This document shows, piece by piece, positions 29,435 through 37,773 of a DNA stretch of 64,000 nucleotides (its first letter is position 1; each line of letters opens with the position of its first letter). The notes under the pieces were generated by a model. It was not told where the DNA came from and did no database searches. It saw nothing but the letters and a program-made list of their open reading frames with translations. The stretch comes from Methylobacterium durans (GTDB lineage Bacteria; Pseudomonadota; Alphaproteobacteria; Rhizobiales; Beijerinckiaceae), in assembly GCF_003173715.1 (NCBI RefSeq), contig NZ_CP029550.1, positions 6,724,376 through 6,788,375 on the forward strand, read 5' to 3'. Both the position numbers and the translations under genes were made by a program.

Positions 29435-30309
29435 CGGACAGGGGTTTCCCGTACGGTCATGTCGGGCGGCGGCAAGTCCGGGCCCGGGCGTCGGCATTGC
29501 TTCAGGTATTCGATGGCGGCCGGAATCATCGCGTCCGCCCGGTGGCTCTCGCGGGACAGCTCGACGCAGATGAGCTTGCCGAAATGGATCGCATCGAGGG
29601 CGTCGAGCACGCCCGGCACGTCCATGTCACCCTCGCCGAAGGGCAGATGCACGTGGATGCCGCGCGCCATGTCCTCGATCGCCACGGTGCCGATGCGGGG
29701 CGCGAATTCGGCGACCGCCGCGGCGGGCTCGCGCTCGCCGGTGACGAGGCAGTGGCCGGTGTCGAGGGCGAGGCAGAGACCCTCCACCTGAAGCGCGGCG
29801 AAGTCGTCCAGGGTCTCGACCAGCATGCCGGGCTCGGGCTCCAGGCAGGGCACGACGCCGTTCTCGCGGGCGTAGGCCACCACCTCCTGCAGCCCGTCCA
29901 CCAGCCAGTGCCGCGCCTCCGCAGGGTCGATTCCGGGCTTCGGCACACCGGCCCAGAAGGACACGGCCTCGGATTTCAGGATCGCGCCGATCTCGATCGC
30001 CCGCTTCAGGAAGCCGATCCGGCGGGCGCGGCCCGTCGCGTCGGCCGTCACCAGGGTCGGCTCGTGCTTGGCCCGCGGATCGAGGAGGAAGCGGGCCCCG
30101 GTCTCGATCACCGAGCCGAGCCCAAGGCGCTCCAGGCGGCTCGCGACCCGCTCCGCCTCCCGCGCCCAGGTCTCGGCGAAGGGGTCGAGGTGGTGGATGT
30201 CGAGGGTGAGCGCGACGCCGTCGTAACCGGCCCCGGCGATGAGGTCGATCGCGTCGTCGAGGCGGTGATTGGCCGCCCCGTTGGTGTTGTAGGCGAAGCG
30301 GAGACTCAT
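29431..30309 (-). CDS. TIM-barrel sugar isomerase/epimerase-like protein
   Basis: A protein of 292 residues of the xylose-isomerase-like / AP-endonuclease-2 superfamily. Candidate metal ligands occur in order: CLEPEPGMLV (Glu), CLALDTGHCLV (Asp and His), GIHVHLPFGEGDMD and CVELSRESH. The N-terminus MSLRFAYNTNG and GYDGVALTLDIHHL are typical of the first strands. Members isomerise or epimerise sugars and inositols (IolE, IolI). Next to Ino1 and an oxidoreductase, acting on an inositol or keto-inositol is plausible. It overlaps neighbours on both sides by 4 bases (ATGA). Confidence 0.82.
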   Translation of the reverse strand: MSLRFAYNTNGAANHRLDDAIDLIAGAGYDGVALTLDIHHLDPFAETWAREAERVASRLERLGLGSVIETGARFLLDPRAKHEPTLVTADATGRARRIGFLKRAIEIGAILKSEAVSFWAGVPKPGIDPAEARHWLVDGLQEVVAYARENGVVPCLEPEPGMLVETLDDFAALQVEGLCLALDTGHCLVTGEREPAAAVAEFAPRIGTVAIEDMARGIHVHLPFGEGDMDVPGVLDALDAIHFGKLICVELSRESHRADAMIPAAIEYLKQCRRPGPDLPPPDMTVRETPVR

Positions 30310-31895
30310 GCGGCCCGTCCCCTCTGCTCCAGCCGGAACGGCGCGTGGTGCGATTCCGGCTCGCGGTAGAGGGGATAATGGCTGCCGACGATCTCCTCGG
30401 CCAGCGCCACGTCGAAGAGCGGCTGACCGCCGAAGCGCTCGATCGCCTCGGGCGTCAGGCGGATCGGGCGCAGGGTCTCGCTCTGCGTGCCGAAGCGGAC
30501 GAGGGGGTGATCGCGCTCGATGAGCTTCCGGGCGTTGCGCTCGCCGATCCGGTAATAGCTCATGGTCTCGACCTCGAGCCCCGGCACGATCGCCTTGACG
30601 ACGCCCACCCCGCCGCGCGGCGGCGAGCAATCGACGTAGAGAACGTCGAACCCGGCCTCCAGAAGCCGCTCGCAGGCGATCGCGCCGCGGGCGTGCCCGT
30701 CGGCGGCGGGCGTCGTCGGCAGCTCCGCGAAGGCTTTCGTCGCGCGCTCGGAATAGACGGTGTCGGCGAGCACCGCGTGCAGATCCTCCGGCGGCAGCAC
30801 GATCCATTCGAGCATGGCCTTCAGCGCCCGGCTCTCCTCCAGGTCTAGGCTCGGCAGGGCCTTCTCGATGAAGGCGTGGACGTAGCCCGGCGGCGTGACC
30901 CGCTCGGCGAAGGCGAGGGGCCCATGGCCGAAGGCCTTGCGCACCCGCGCCGCCTGGAATTCGAGGAGCGCCTTGCGCAGGGCCCGCTCCCGGTCCGGGT
31001 CGCAGGCCTCGCCGCAGGCCGAGAGCGCGATCGGCGTCGGCGCGTCGGCGGGATTCCGGTCGTAGCCGACGACGTAGAGGTTCGTCAGGCCGAACTGGTC
31101 GGTGGCGAATTTCGGCAGGGCCCGGATGCCGAGCGATTCCAGCCTTGCCAACATGCCTGAGGTCTCGGGCCCAAGCCCTTGCGAGAGATCGAGCATCACG
31201 CCCTGGTCGAGGGCGCGGAACAGGAGGCCGTTGCCGTCCCGCTGCAGCAGTTCCAGCACCCCGTGGCCGAGGGCGAAGGGCACGTCCGGCCCGGCGCCGA
31301 GCCCGTTCGTGATCAGGTTCGTGAAGGGCTTGTAACCCTCGGACAGCTCGAAATAATCCGTCGCCGCCACGTCGAGGGGCATCAGCACCGTCTCGCCGGT
31401 CGGGTGGCGGGTGGCGGCCGTCCATTCGAGCACGGTGTCGCGGCCCACGGGCGAGCCCGCGGGCAGGCCGAGGGTGAGCGGGTCGGCGACGGAGCGGGCG
31501 CCGTGGACCCGCACGAGGTCGTTGTAGGACCCCCGCTCCTTCCTGCGCGGGATCAGCGCCAGCGAGGGCATCAGGTTCTCGGCGATCTCGGCCACCGCGC
31601 CGATAATCGCCTCGTCGTCGGTCGCCCCGTAGCCGATGCCGCTCGGCATGGCGCCGACGAAGTAGGGATCGTCGAGGAAGAGCGAGACGAACCAGACCGG
31701 GATCCCGGTCCGGTCGAGGGGCGCCAGGGGAAAGCCGACGATGCGCCCTTCCGGCAGCACGTCGAGATAGGCCCGCACGGGCTCCGGAAGGGATTGCGGC
31801 AGCCCGTCGATCCGGCGCTTCTGCCCGAACCGATAGGCGCGCGGCGCCTTCAGGCGGGCGTGGCGGGCGCGGTCGTCCTGATCAAGCTCGGTCAT
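30306..31895 (-). CDS. YcaO-domain ATP-dependent enzyme
   Basis: A protein of 529 residues. The YcaO ATP-binding elements are visible: GIGYGATDDEAIIGAVAEIAEN (here cited for Glu103 and Glu106; the usual ER is EN), NLITNGLGAGPDVPFALG and HGVLELLQRDGNG (Glu215, Arg219, Asp220). The C-terminal part ends with VVKAIVPGLEVETMSYYR, as in cyclodehydratase-type members. YcaO enzymes phosphorylate an amide backbone to make azolines, thioamides or amidines. No TfuA, no E1-like partner and no precursor peptide is encoded nearby. Its position between an oxidoreductase and a sugar isomerase suggests a non-ribosomal substrate. The ATG at 31895 follows a 50-base gap. Confidence 0.88.
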   Translation of the reverse strand: MTELDQDDRARHARLKAPRAYRFGQKRRIDGLPQSLPEPVRAYLDVLPEGRIVGFPLAPLDRTGIPVWFVSLFLDDPYFVGAMPSGIGYGATDDEAIIGAVAEIAENLMPSLALIPRRKERGSYNDLVRVHGARSVADPLTLGLPAGSPVGRDTVLEWTAATRHPTGETVLMPLDVAATDYFELSEGYKPFTNLITNGLGAGPDVPFALGHGVLELLQRDGNGLLFRALDQGVMLDLSQGLGPETSGMLARLESLGIRALPKFATDQFGLTNLYVVGYDRNPADAPTPIALSACGEACDPDRERALRKALLEFQAARVRKAFGHGPLAFAERVTPPGYVHAFIEKALPSLDLEESRALKAMLEWIVLPPEDLHAVLADTVYSERATKAFAELPTTPAADGHARGAIACERLLEAGFDVLYVDCSPPRGGVGVVKAIVPGLEVETMSYYRIGERNARKLIERDHPLVRFGTQSETLRPIRLTPEAIERFGGQPLFDVALAEEIVGSHYPLYREPESHHAPFRLEQRGRAA

Positions 31896-31945
31896 GGTCC
31901 TCGATAAACCCCGTTCCGCATCGCCGTACGGCCGTTGCCGTGCCC

Positions 31946-32977
31946 TCAGCGGCCCGCCAGCGGCCCTCCCCGGTGGCGCTCGCTCTCGTAGGCGTCCACC
32001 ACGAGCCGCATCGTGTGCAGGTCGCGCTCGACCGAGTAGGCGCCGCGTTCCTCCGGGCGGCGCAGGGCCGAGCCGAAGGCGCGCACCTGCTCCAGGAAGG
32101 GCGAGGCCTGCGTGTCGAACGCGATCTCCTCCGAGCGGCCGCCAGCGCCGTCCGTGAACGTCACCGTGCCGCCGGCCACCTGCCCCATCGTATCGATCGC
32201 GGTGAGCATGCCCCTGGTGCCCACCACCTCCAGCCGGCGCCGGGGCAGCGCGTCGGGGCAATTGTAGGCGACGTGGAGGTTGGCGAGCACGCCCGCACCC
32301 GTGCGCCCGATCAGCAGGGCACCGTCGTCGACCGCGTAATCCTGCGCCCGGGCCTGGGTCAGGGCGACGATCTCGGCGATCGATTCGCCGGTGAGGAAGT
32401 CGACGAGGTCGATCCCGTGGGGGGCGAGGTCCATCAGCGCGCCGCCTCCCGCTTGGACGGGGTCGATGCGCCAGTTGTCGAGGCCCTCGACGGAGGTCCA
32501 GGCCCGATCCAGCCAGCAGGCATAGACGATGCGCACCGCGGTCACGGTGCCGAGGCGGCCTGCCTCGATCAGGGCCCGCATGGCGCGGTGGCCGGGATGG
32601 TGGCGCTGGTCGAAGGCGGTGCCGTAGAAGATGCCGCTGCCGCGCACGGCTTCGGCCATCGCCTCGGCATCGCCGAGCCGCGCCGCCATCGGCTTCTCGC
32701 AGAGCACGGCCTTGCCGGCCCGGGACAGCGCCACCACCGCCTCGCGATGCAGATGGTTCGGGGTGGCGACGTAGACGGCCTCGATCTCGGGGTCGGCCAG
32801 AAGCTCTGGAAGTGTCGCGTAAGCCCGCGCGCCCTCCGCGTCCGCCGCCTGGCGGGAACCCTCGCCCGGGTCGCAGACGGCGACGAGCCGATGCCCGGCA
32901 GCCCGGATGCCCGGCGCCATGTAGTCCCGGGCGACCCAGCCGTAGCCGACGATGCCCCAGCCGACGTTGTCGCCCAT
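31946..32977 (-). CDS. Gfo/Idh/MocA-family oxidoreductase
   Basis: An NAD(P)-dependent dehydrogenase of 343 residues. The Rossmann start WGIVGYGWVARDYMAPGI and the family motif VLCEKPMAARL with its lysine are present, then GGGALMDLAPHGIDLVDFL with the catalytic-region His. Family members oxidise or reduce sugars and inositols (for example inositol 2-dehydrogenase IolG). Together with Ino1 and the TIM-barrel protein, it could form a keto- or amino-inositol intermediate. The ATG overlaps the methyltransferase stop by one base (TGATG). Confidence 0.88.
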   Translation of the reverse strand: MGDNVGWGIVGYGWVARDYMAPGIRAAGHRLVAVCDPGEGSRQAADAEGARAYATLPELLADPEIEAVYVATPNHLHREAVVALSRAGKAVLCEKPMAARLGDAEAMAEAVRGSGIFYGTAFDQRHHPGHRAMRALIEAGRLGTVTAVRIVYACWLDRAWTSVEGLDNWRIDPVQAGGGALMDLAPHGIDLVDFLTGESIAEIVALTQARAQDYAVDDGALLIGRTGAGVLANLHVAYNCPDALPRRRLEVVGTRGMLTAIDTMGQVAGGTVTFTDGAGGRSEEIAFDTQASPFLEQVRAFGSALRRPEERGAYSVERDLHTMRLVVDAYESERHRGGPLAGR

Positions 32978-34172
32978 CACCAGCGCTCCGGCAGGTCGAC
33001 GAATTCTCGCCGCCTCACGCGCTCGGCCTCGGGCGCGGTCGGAGGCCCGACCCAATCGAGCGCGTCCGGTCCCTCCGAGCGCATCGGGTAGGTGACGATG
33101 GCGGCGTATTCCTGCTCGTAGCGCTCCGACGGCCATCGGATCTCGTACGCGCCGGCCCCGTCCGGCGCGTAGAGCGGGTTCAGGCGCAGATGCGTGCCCT
33201 CCCGCGGCAGGGTCAGGCCGTCGACGATCGCGCGCGGCGCCGGGCGCATCCCCGGACCCGCCACCACCGAGAAGGCCTCGCAGCCCCGGATCTCGGCCGG
33301 CAGGCGGGGCGCGGGGGCGCGGGTCTCCACGAGGGCCTGGGTCAGCTCGGCGTCGTCGTAGACGAGGGCGTCCGGGAACAGCTCCTCGATCTCCTCCGCC
33401 GAGACGGCCCGGCCCGCCGAGAAGCCCGGGCGGTCGCTGTTGTGGATGTGGCTCAAGGCCAGCCAGCCGTCATCGCCCGCGTTCTGGCGCAGGCATTCGA
33501 GCAGACCCGCCTTGTCGTCGAGGAAATAGAAGGCGTCGTTGCAGACGACGAGATCGACCGGCGCGCCGCTGACGGGCCAGTGGGGCGAGGCCGCGTCGAA
33601 GCAGACGAGCTGCGCGCCCTCCCCACCACCCAGTGGCGGGCGACCCAGAGCTTGGCGAAGACCACGTCCGCACCCGCGACCTTGGCGCCGTGGCGCCTCA
33701 ATTCGCGCAGGTAATGCCCGATGCCGCAGGCGAACTCGAAGACGCAGGCCGGGCCGTTCCAGTGCGCCTCCAGCAGGGCGAGGCCGGCCAGGAAGGTCGG
33801 GTCGCTCCAGCGGTGCAGGAAGTAGTCGCCGACGCGGCCCCAGCCGAGGAGGCGGACCGCGTCCCGCAGGCTGGCCTCCTCGCGACCGTGCACGAGGGCC
33901 GCGAGATCGGCCGGGTCCGCCGGCGGGCCGTTCCACCAATCGTCCTGGTCGGCGAGCAGCGCCACGAGCGCCTTCTCGCGGCCGTTCTCCGCACCCGCAT
34001 CGTCGAGATGCGCCAGGACCTCGGCGATGAGGCCGTCCCGGCCGATGCGCAGGTACGGTATGCCGTCGATCACCGGCCAGCGCGCGCCGGTCTCGGCGTC
34101 GCGCAGCGAGTGCGGCGTGTCGGAGCGGAGCGCGTTGCCGGTCTCGGGCGAGGTCAGGGTGAAGGGGATCAT
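32977..34172 (-). pseudogene. SAM-dependent methyltransferase with Trm112-like N-domain, frameshifted as read
   Basis: The N-terminus (FTLTSPETGNALR, then ARWPVIDGIPYL) looks like a Trm112-type domain, here lacking the zinc cysteines. It is followed by a class I methyltransferase fold: VFEFACGIGHYLREL for motif I and VDLVVCNDAFYFLDD for motif II. The frame breaks near 33621-33625 in a G run (minus strand GGTGGGGAGGG). One missing G explains the shift from ARHWVVG to EGAQLVCFDAASPHW, and the whole protein would have about 399 residues. Translation may start at the ATG at 34172 or at a GTG at 34208 that overlaps the upstream stop. O- or N-methylation of the pathway product is the likely role. 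Confidence 0.85.
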
Positions 34173-34204
34173 GCTCTCTCTACCCGCCCCCGTCGCGTTT
34201 GCGA

Positions 34205-35122
34205 TCACGGGATGCGCATATCCTTCAGCACCCGATCATGGAACCCCTTCACCGGCCCGGCATGGACGAGTTCCATCTCGCCGAGCACGGTCTCCATGGT
34301 GAGCGAGGCGGCGCGCAGGTGCTGGGCGATCTGGAGGACCCGGTCGATCGCATCCGCCGCGTGGAAGGCGCGGCCCTCCGCGGTGGCGTCGTCGGGCAGA
34401 ACCGCCCGCGCCCGCTCGATCGTCGCGCGCAGGGGCGGCTCGAGCGCGTCGAGCGCCCATTGCGTGGTCCGCGCCATGATCGGCCCGAGATGGTCGCCGA
34501 GCAGCATCTCGCCGGTGAAGCCCGCATCCGGCATCGCCGCGTTGTGGAAATGGTGCGCCATCGCCGCCAGGAACACGGTGGTGGGGTCGGCCCGGTAGAA
34601 CGGGCTCAGCACCACGCCGTAGACCGCGACCATCAGGCAGTGCTCAGCGTGATTCTCCGGCGGCTCCAACAGGATGCGGGGCTTGCCCGGGCAGGTCACG
34701 CCCGCCCGCGGCTGCTGCGCCAGCGCCGCGACGAAACCCGGCAGCGGACCGGCCACCAAGTTGTCCCGCTCTCGGAGCCGTTCACGCAGCCGTCCGCGCA
34801 GATCGGCCTCGACCTCGGGCGTCACCGCTTCGAAGCCCGCGACCAGCACGTCGCCGATCGCGGCCTCGGAGAGGCCCGCTGCCGCCAGGAAGGCGTCGTC
34901 GAGGTCGCAGAGTCGGCAGGCGGCGAGCGTCTTGGCGGTGATCTCCAGGGCCACGGCCTCGGGATCGGCCCCGCCTGTCAGAGCGCTCCAGCCCTGCGCG
35001 AAGAGACGCTCCGCGACCGAGCCCGTCCGTCCGGCCGAGCGGACGCGCTTGAGGTCGTTCAGCTCGACGAGAAGCTCGCGGAGCGCGACGGGTGCTGCGG
35101 CGCCCTCGAACGGGCCCGGCAT
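34205..35122 (-). CDS. HD-fold metal protein of unknown function
   Basis: A protein of 305 residues. The central region resembles the HD superfamily of phosphohydrolases and diiron oxygenases: ENHAEHCLMVAVYG (His158, His161), then FLAAMAHHFHNAAMPDAG (His190, His191, His193) and a late FHAADAIDRVLQIAQHL. The typical His-Asp doublet is replaced by His-His, so metal chemistry may differ from a normal HD phosphatase. It overlaps the inositol-phosphate synthase stop by one base and would be translated right after it. Dephosphorylating inositol 3-phosphate, or oxidising it in the way of MIOX/PhnZ, are two reasonable ideas; neither is shown by the sequence. Confidence 0.6.
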   Translation of the reverse strand: MPGPFEGAAAPVALRELLVELNDLKRVRSAGRTGSVAERLFAQGWSALTGGADPEAVALEITAKTLAACRLCDLDDAFLAAAGLSEAAIGDVLVAGFEAVTPEVEADLRGRLRERLRERDNLVAGPLPGFVAALAQQPRAGVTCPGKPRILLEPPENHAEHCLMVAVYGVVLSPFYRADPTTVFLAAMAHHFHNAAMPDAGFTGEMLLGDHLGPIMARTTQWALDALEPPLRATIERARAVLPDDATAEGRAFHAADAIDRVLQIAQHLRAASLTMETVLGEMELVHAGPVKGFHDRVLKDMRIP

Positions 35123-36312
35123 CAGTGCACGCCGAGCCAGTCGAGCAGCATCTGCTCCTGCTTGCCGAAGGCGTGCTCCGGCCCGTGGCCGTTCTTCACC
35201 ATCGGCGCCTTGAAGAAGGTCGAGAGCTGTTCCTGCACGCCGCCGTCGCCGCGCTTCTTGGCGAGGTCCAGCACGCGGGCGATCTCGATGACGAGCGGCG
35301 CGGCCAGGATCGAGTCCTTGCAGAGGAAGTTCACCTTGATCTGCATCCGCTGGCCAAGGAAGCCGGTGACGTCGATGTTGTCCCAGGCTTCCTTGTCGTC
35401 GCCGCGGGGACGGTAATAGTGGATGTGCACGAGGTGGTCCTCGACCGGGTAGCCGAGGATCGAGTCGAGCACCGTGCCCTTGGTGTTGAGCTTCGATTGC
35501 AGCGAGCTCGGATCGTTGAGGGCGAGGCCGTCGCGGTTGCCCAGGATGTTCGTCGAGAACCAGCCGTCGACATGGAGGGCGCGGGCCTTCAGCGCCGGCG
35601 CCAGCACCGTCTTCATCATGGTCTGGCCCGTCTTGCCGTCCTTGCCGGCGACCGGGACGTTGAGCTCGCGCGCGAGTTCCAGGAGAGCGGGGACGTCGGC
35701 CGCGACGCTCGGGGTGAAATTCGCGTACGGCACGCCGCTCTTGATCGCCGCGTAGGCGTAGAGCATCGCCGGGCTGATCGACTCGTCGCTCGCATCGAGA
35801 CCCTTCTCGAAGGCGGCCGAGGAGTTCAGCACCGGCTCGCTGAGATCGGGCCAGCGCTCGGTCGAGGCGAGGTTGACGACGACCACCTCGTCGAGGTTGC
35901 TCTCCTGGCGGAACCGACGCAGGTCGTTGGCGATGATCGAGACCGTTTCGCGGTGATCCTTGGCGACGATGCGGTTGCCACCGTCGATGTTCTTGCAGAA
36001 CTTGGCGCTGCCGACCGCCGGCCAGGGCGTGATGCCCTTCAGGACCTGGGCGCCGTTCTCGATGTCCTGCTTGGTGAGCACGCCGTGGCCCGCCGCGGCG
36101 GAGGCGAGGTCGTCGCTGTTGAGGTCCCAGCCGCCGAAGACGAGATCCTTGTAGTCGGCCATGCCGGCGACGGGGACGTTCGCGAGCGGCAGGCCGTCGA
36201 GCCTGTTCGATCCCGATTTGATCATCTCGATGCCGGCGATCGCTGTGGTGGCGACGGCGCCACCCATGCCAACGAACGCAACGCCGACGCGGCGACCGGT
36301 CTGCATGCTCAT
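35122..36312 (-). CDS. ino1: Inositol-3-phosphate synthase
   Basis: A protein of 396 residues that converts glucose 6-phosphate to 1L-myo-inositol 3-phosphate with bound NAD. The N-terminus has the NAD-binding GVAFVGMGGAVATTAIAG. The catalytic region includes VAGKDGKTGQTMMKTVLAP, LALNDPSSLQSK and VHIHYYRPRGDDKEAWDN, which are hallmarks of bacterial Ino1. Upstream of the ATG lies AAGGAAG, about 10-16 bases away. It is the first gene of a nine-gene minus-strand operon, so it would commit glucose 6-phosphate to that pathway. Confidence 0.93.
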   Translation of the reverse strand: MSMQTGRRVGVAFVGMGGAVATTAIAGIEMIKSGSNRLDGLPLANVPVAGMADYKDLVFGGWDLNSDDLASAAAGHGVLTKQDIENGAQVLKGITPWPAVGSAKFCKNIDGGNRIVAKDHRETVSIIANDLRRFRQESNLDEVVVVNLASTERWPDLSEPVLNSSAAFEKGLDASDESISPAMLYAYAAIKSGVPYANFTPSVAADVPALLELARELNVPVAGKDGKTGQTMMKTVLAPALKARALHVDGWFSTNILGNRDGLALNDPSSLQSKLNTKGTVLDSILGYPVEDHLVHIHYYRPRGDDKEAWDNIDVTGFLGQRMQIKVNFLCKDSILAAPLVIEIARVLDLAKKRGDGGVQEQLSTFFKAPMVKNGHGPEHAFGKQEQMLLDWLGVH

Positions 36313-36623
36313 CGGAACCGAACTTCCTTGCTGTGAAGACGCGGGGGCGTCGGACGGGCCAGGAGAGCCAGCCCCGCGTGGGACTAGGTAACTGGCTCCG
36401 CCAGGCTTCGTTCCAAGCCCCGCTCGGACAAATTTCTGCCTCCGTTCCCCTGAACCGCGCCCGAACGAGCCGTTAAAAATTCGTGAAAGCGCAGAGTTAA
36501 CCGACTCTTAAGGGTGCCACGGTTGGATCACCCGGTCGTCCCATTGTGGACACAGCGGGCGGCGACATAGCCGCCACTTGATCGAAGCCGCGCCCAAGCA
36601 AGCCGCGGCACGACAAAGGAAGA
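36313..36623. other. Divergent promoter region
   Basis: These 311 bases separate ino1 from the lytic transglycosylase gene. A gene-free AT-richer stretch at 36470-36520 (gttaaaaattcgtgaaag and agagttaaccgactct, the latter with 5-bp inverted arms) is the likely site of the two promoters. No ORF here is convincing, and I see no known operator. Confidence 0.6.
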
Positions 36624-37754
36624 ATGATGGGGGTTTTCCCGGAGCCGGCGCATTGCGCCGACGACGCGAGCCGTCTCGTGCCTGGCGAGACTGTGGATCA
36701 AGATCAGACCGTAGCGTGGCTGCTGCGGGCCGAGCCGAAAAGACAGGGCCGACGCCGTGCCAATATTCGCCGTCGTCTGCTGACGACTATGCTAGCCGGT
36801 CTCGTCGGCTTCAGTTTGCCGCAGAGCGCGCTGGCCCCGGCCTCCGCCCACGACCGCATCGACGAGCGCGCCTTCGCGGCCCGCGATCTCGCGAGCCGGA
36901 CGGGCCCGGAGAGGCCGTCCGACTGGGGCGGCGTGCCACTGCTCGACCAGGAGCCGGCCACCACGGCCCTCATCGCGAGCGATCTCGCCGCCCTGCCCCA
37001 GCCCCGCACCGGAACCGGGGACGAGATCCTTCGCTTCGGCGAGATGAGCGTGCCGCGCTCGATCGTCGAGACGATCCTGCGCGCCTCCGCCGAGGCCGGG
37101 GTCGACCCCGTCTACATGATGGCGCTCGCCGACAAGGAGTCGAGCTTCTCGACCCGGGCCAAGGCCGCGACCTCGTCCGCCGAGGGCCTGTTCCAGTTCG
37201 TCGCCGCGACCTGGCTGGAGATGATCCGCGACTTCGGTGCCCGCTACGGCTACGAGGATGAGGCCGCCGCCGTCACCGGCCGGGGCGGCGCGATCACCGT
37301 CTCGGGCGAGGGCATGCGCGAGCGGGTGCTGCGCCTGCGCCGCGACCCCTACGTCGCCTGCCTGATGGCGGCCGAGCTGATCAAGCGCGATCGCGCCCGG
37401 ATCGAGGCCCGGATCGGGCGCGACCTGAAGACATCGGAACTCTACCTCGCCCATTTCTTCGGCACGTCGAGCGCCGGCCGCTTCCTGGCGCTGAGCGCCG
37501 AGCAGCCGGGCATCGTCGCCTCGAAGGAGTTCCGCAGCGCGGCCCGGGCGAACCGCTCCCTGTTCACGGAGAAGGCCGGCAAGGGCCGCCGCGGCCTGAC
37601 GGTCGCCGAGGTCTACGAGAAGATCGACGACATGATCGACCGCCGCCTCAACCAGTACGAGGGCGTCGCGGCCCTCGCCGAGACCTTGGTGAGAGATGTG
37701 CGTGAGGACGGCCGCGTGAAGATCACCGACGCCTCGCTGCCCGAGATCCGCTGA
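36624..37754 (+). CDS. Lytic transglycosylase (SLT domain)
   Basis: A protein of 376 residues with an unusually long N-terminus: about 50 polar residues, then a hydrophobic export segment (TMLAGLVGFSLPQSALAPAS). The catalytic SLT domain is near 150-215: VDPVYMMALADKESSFSTRA, with Glu as general acid, followed by SAEGLFQFVAATWLEM. It would cut peptidoglycan in the periplasm. AAAGGAAGA directly before the ATG is a strong ribosome binding site, though a second ATG follows immediately. The export signal would be read normally only if translation begins nearer residue 50; the long N-terminus is odd. Confidence 0.88.
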   Translation: MMGVFPEPAHCADDASRLVPGETVDQDQTVAWLLRAEPKRQGRRRANIRRRLLTTMLAGLVGFSLPQSALAPASAHDRIDERAFAARDLASRTGPERPSDWGGVPLLDQEPATTALIASDLAALPQPRTGTGDEILRFGEMSVPRSIVETILRASAEAGVDPVYMMALADKESSFSTRAKAATSSAEGLFQFVAATWLEMIRDFGARYGYEDEAAAVTGRGGAITVSGEGMRERVLRLRRDPYVACLMAAELIKRDRARIEARIGRDLKTSELYLAHFFGTSSAGRFLALSAEQPGIVASKEFRSAARANRSLFTEKAGKGRRGLTVAEVYEKIDDMIDRRLNQYEGVAALAETLVRDVREDGRVKITDASLPEIR

Positions 37755-37773
37755 GGCTCGTTCCAGCTGGCCG

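Noticed and set aside
27128..29791. A very long open frame (887 codons) on the plus strand across the glycosyltransferase and deacetylase genes
   Set aside because: It mirrors real minus-strand genes. In DNA this GC-rich the opposite strand often lacks stops. Its product is low-complexity Arg/Ala/Gly with no motif.
30306..31945. A RiPP precursor peptide next to the YcaO gene
   Set aside because: Genes overlap or lie within 50 bases on both sides; the 50-base gap before the YcaO gene is too short and has no start with a usable peptide.
26800..36312. The inositol operon as a complete mycothiol pathway
   Set aside because: No MshC-like cysteine ligase and no MshD-like acetyltransferase is present, and mycothiol is an actinobacterial thiol.
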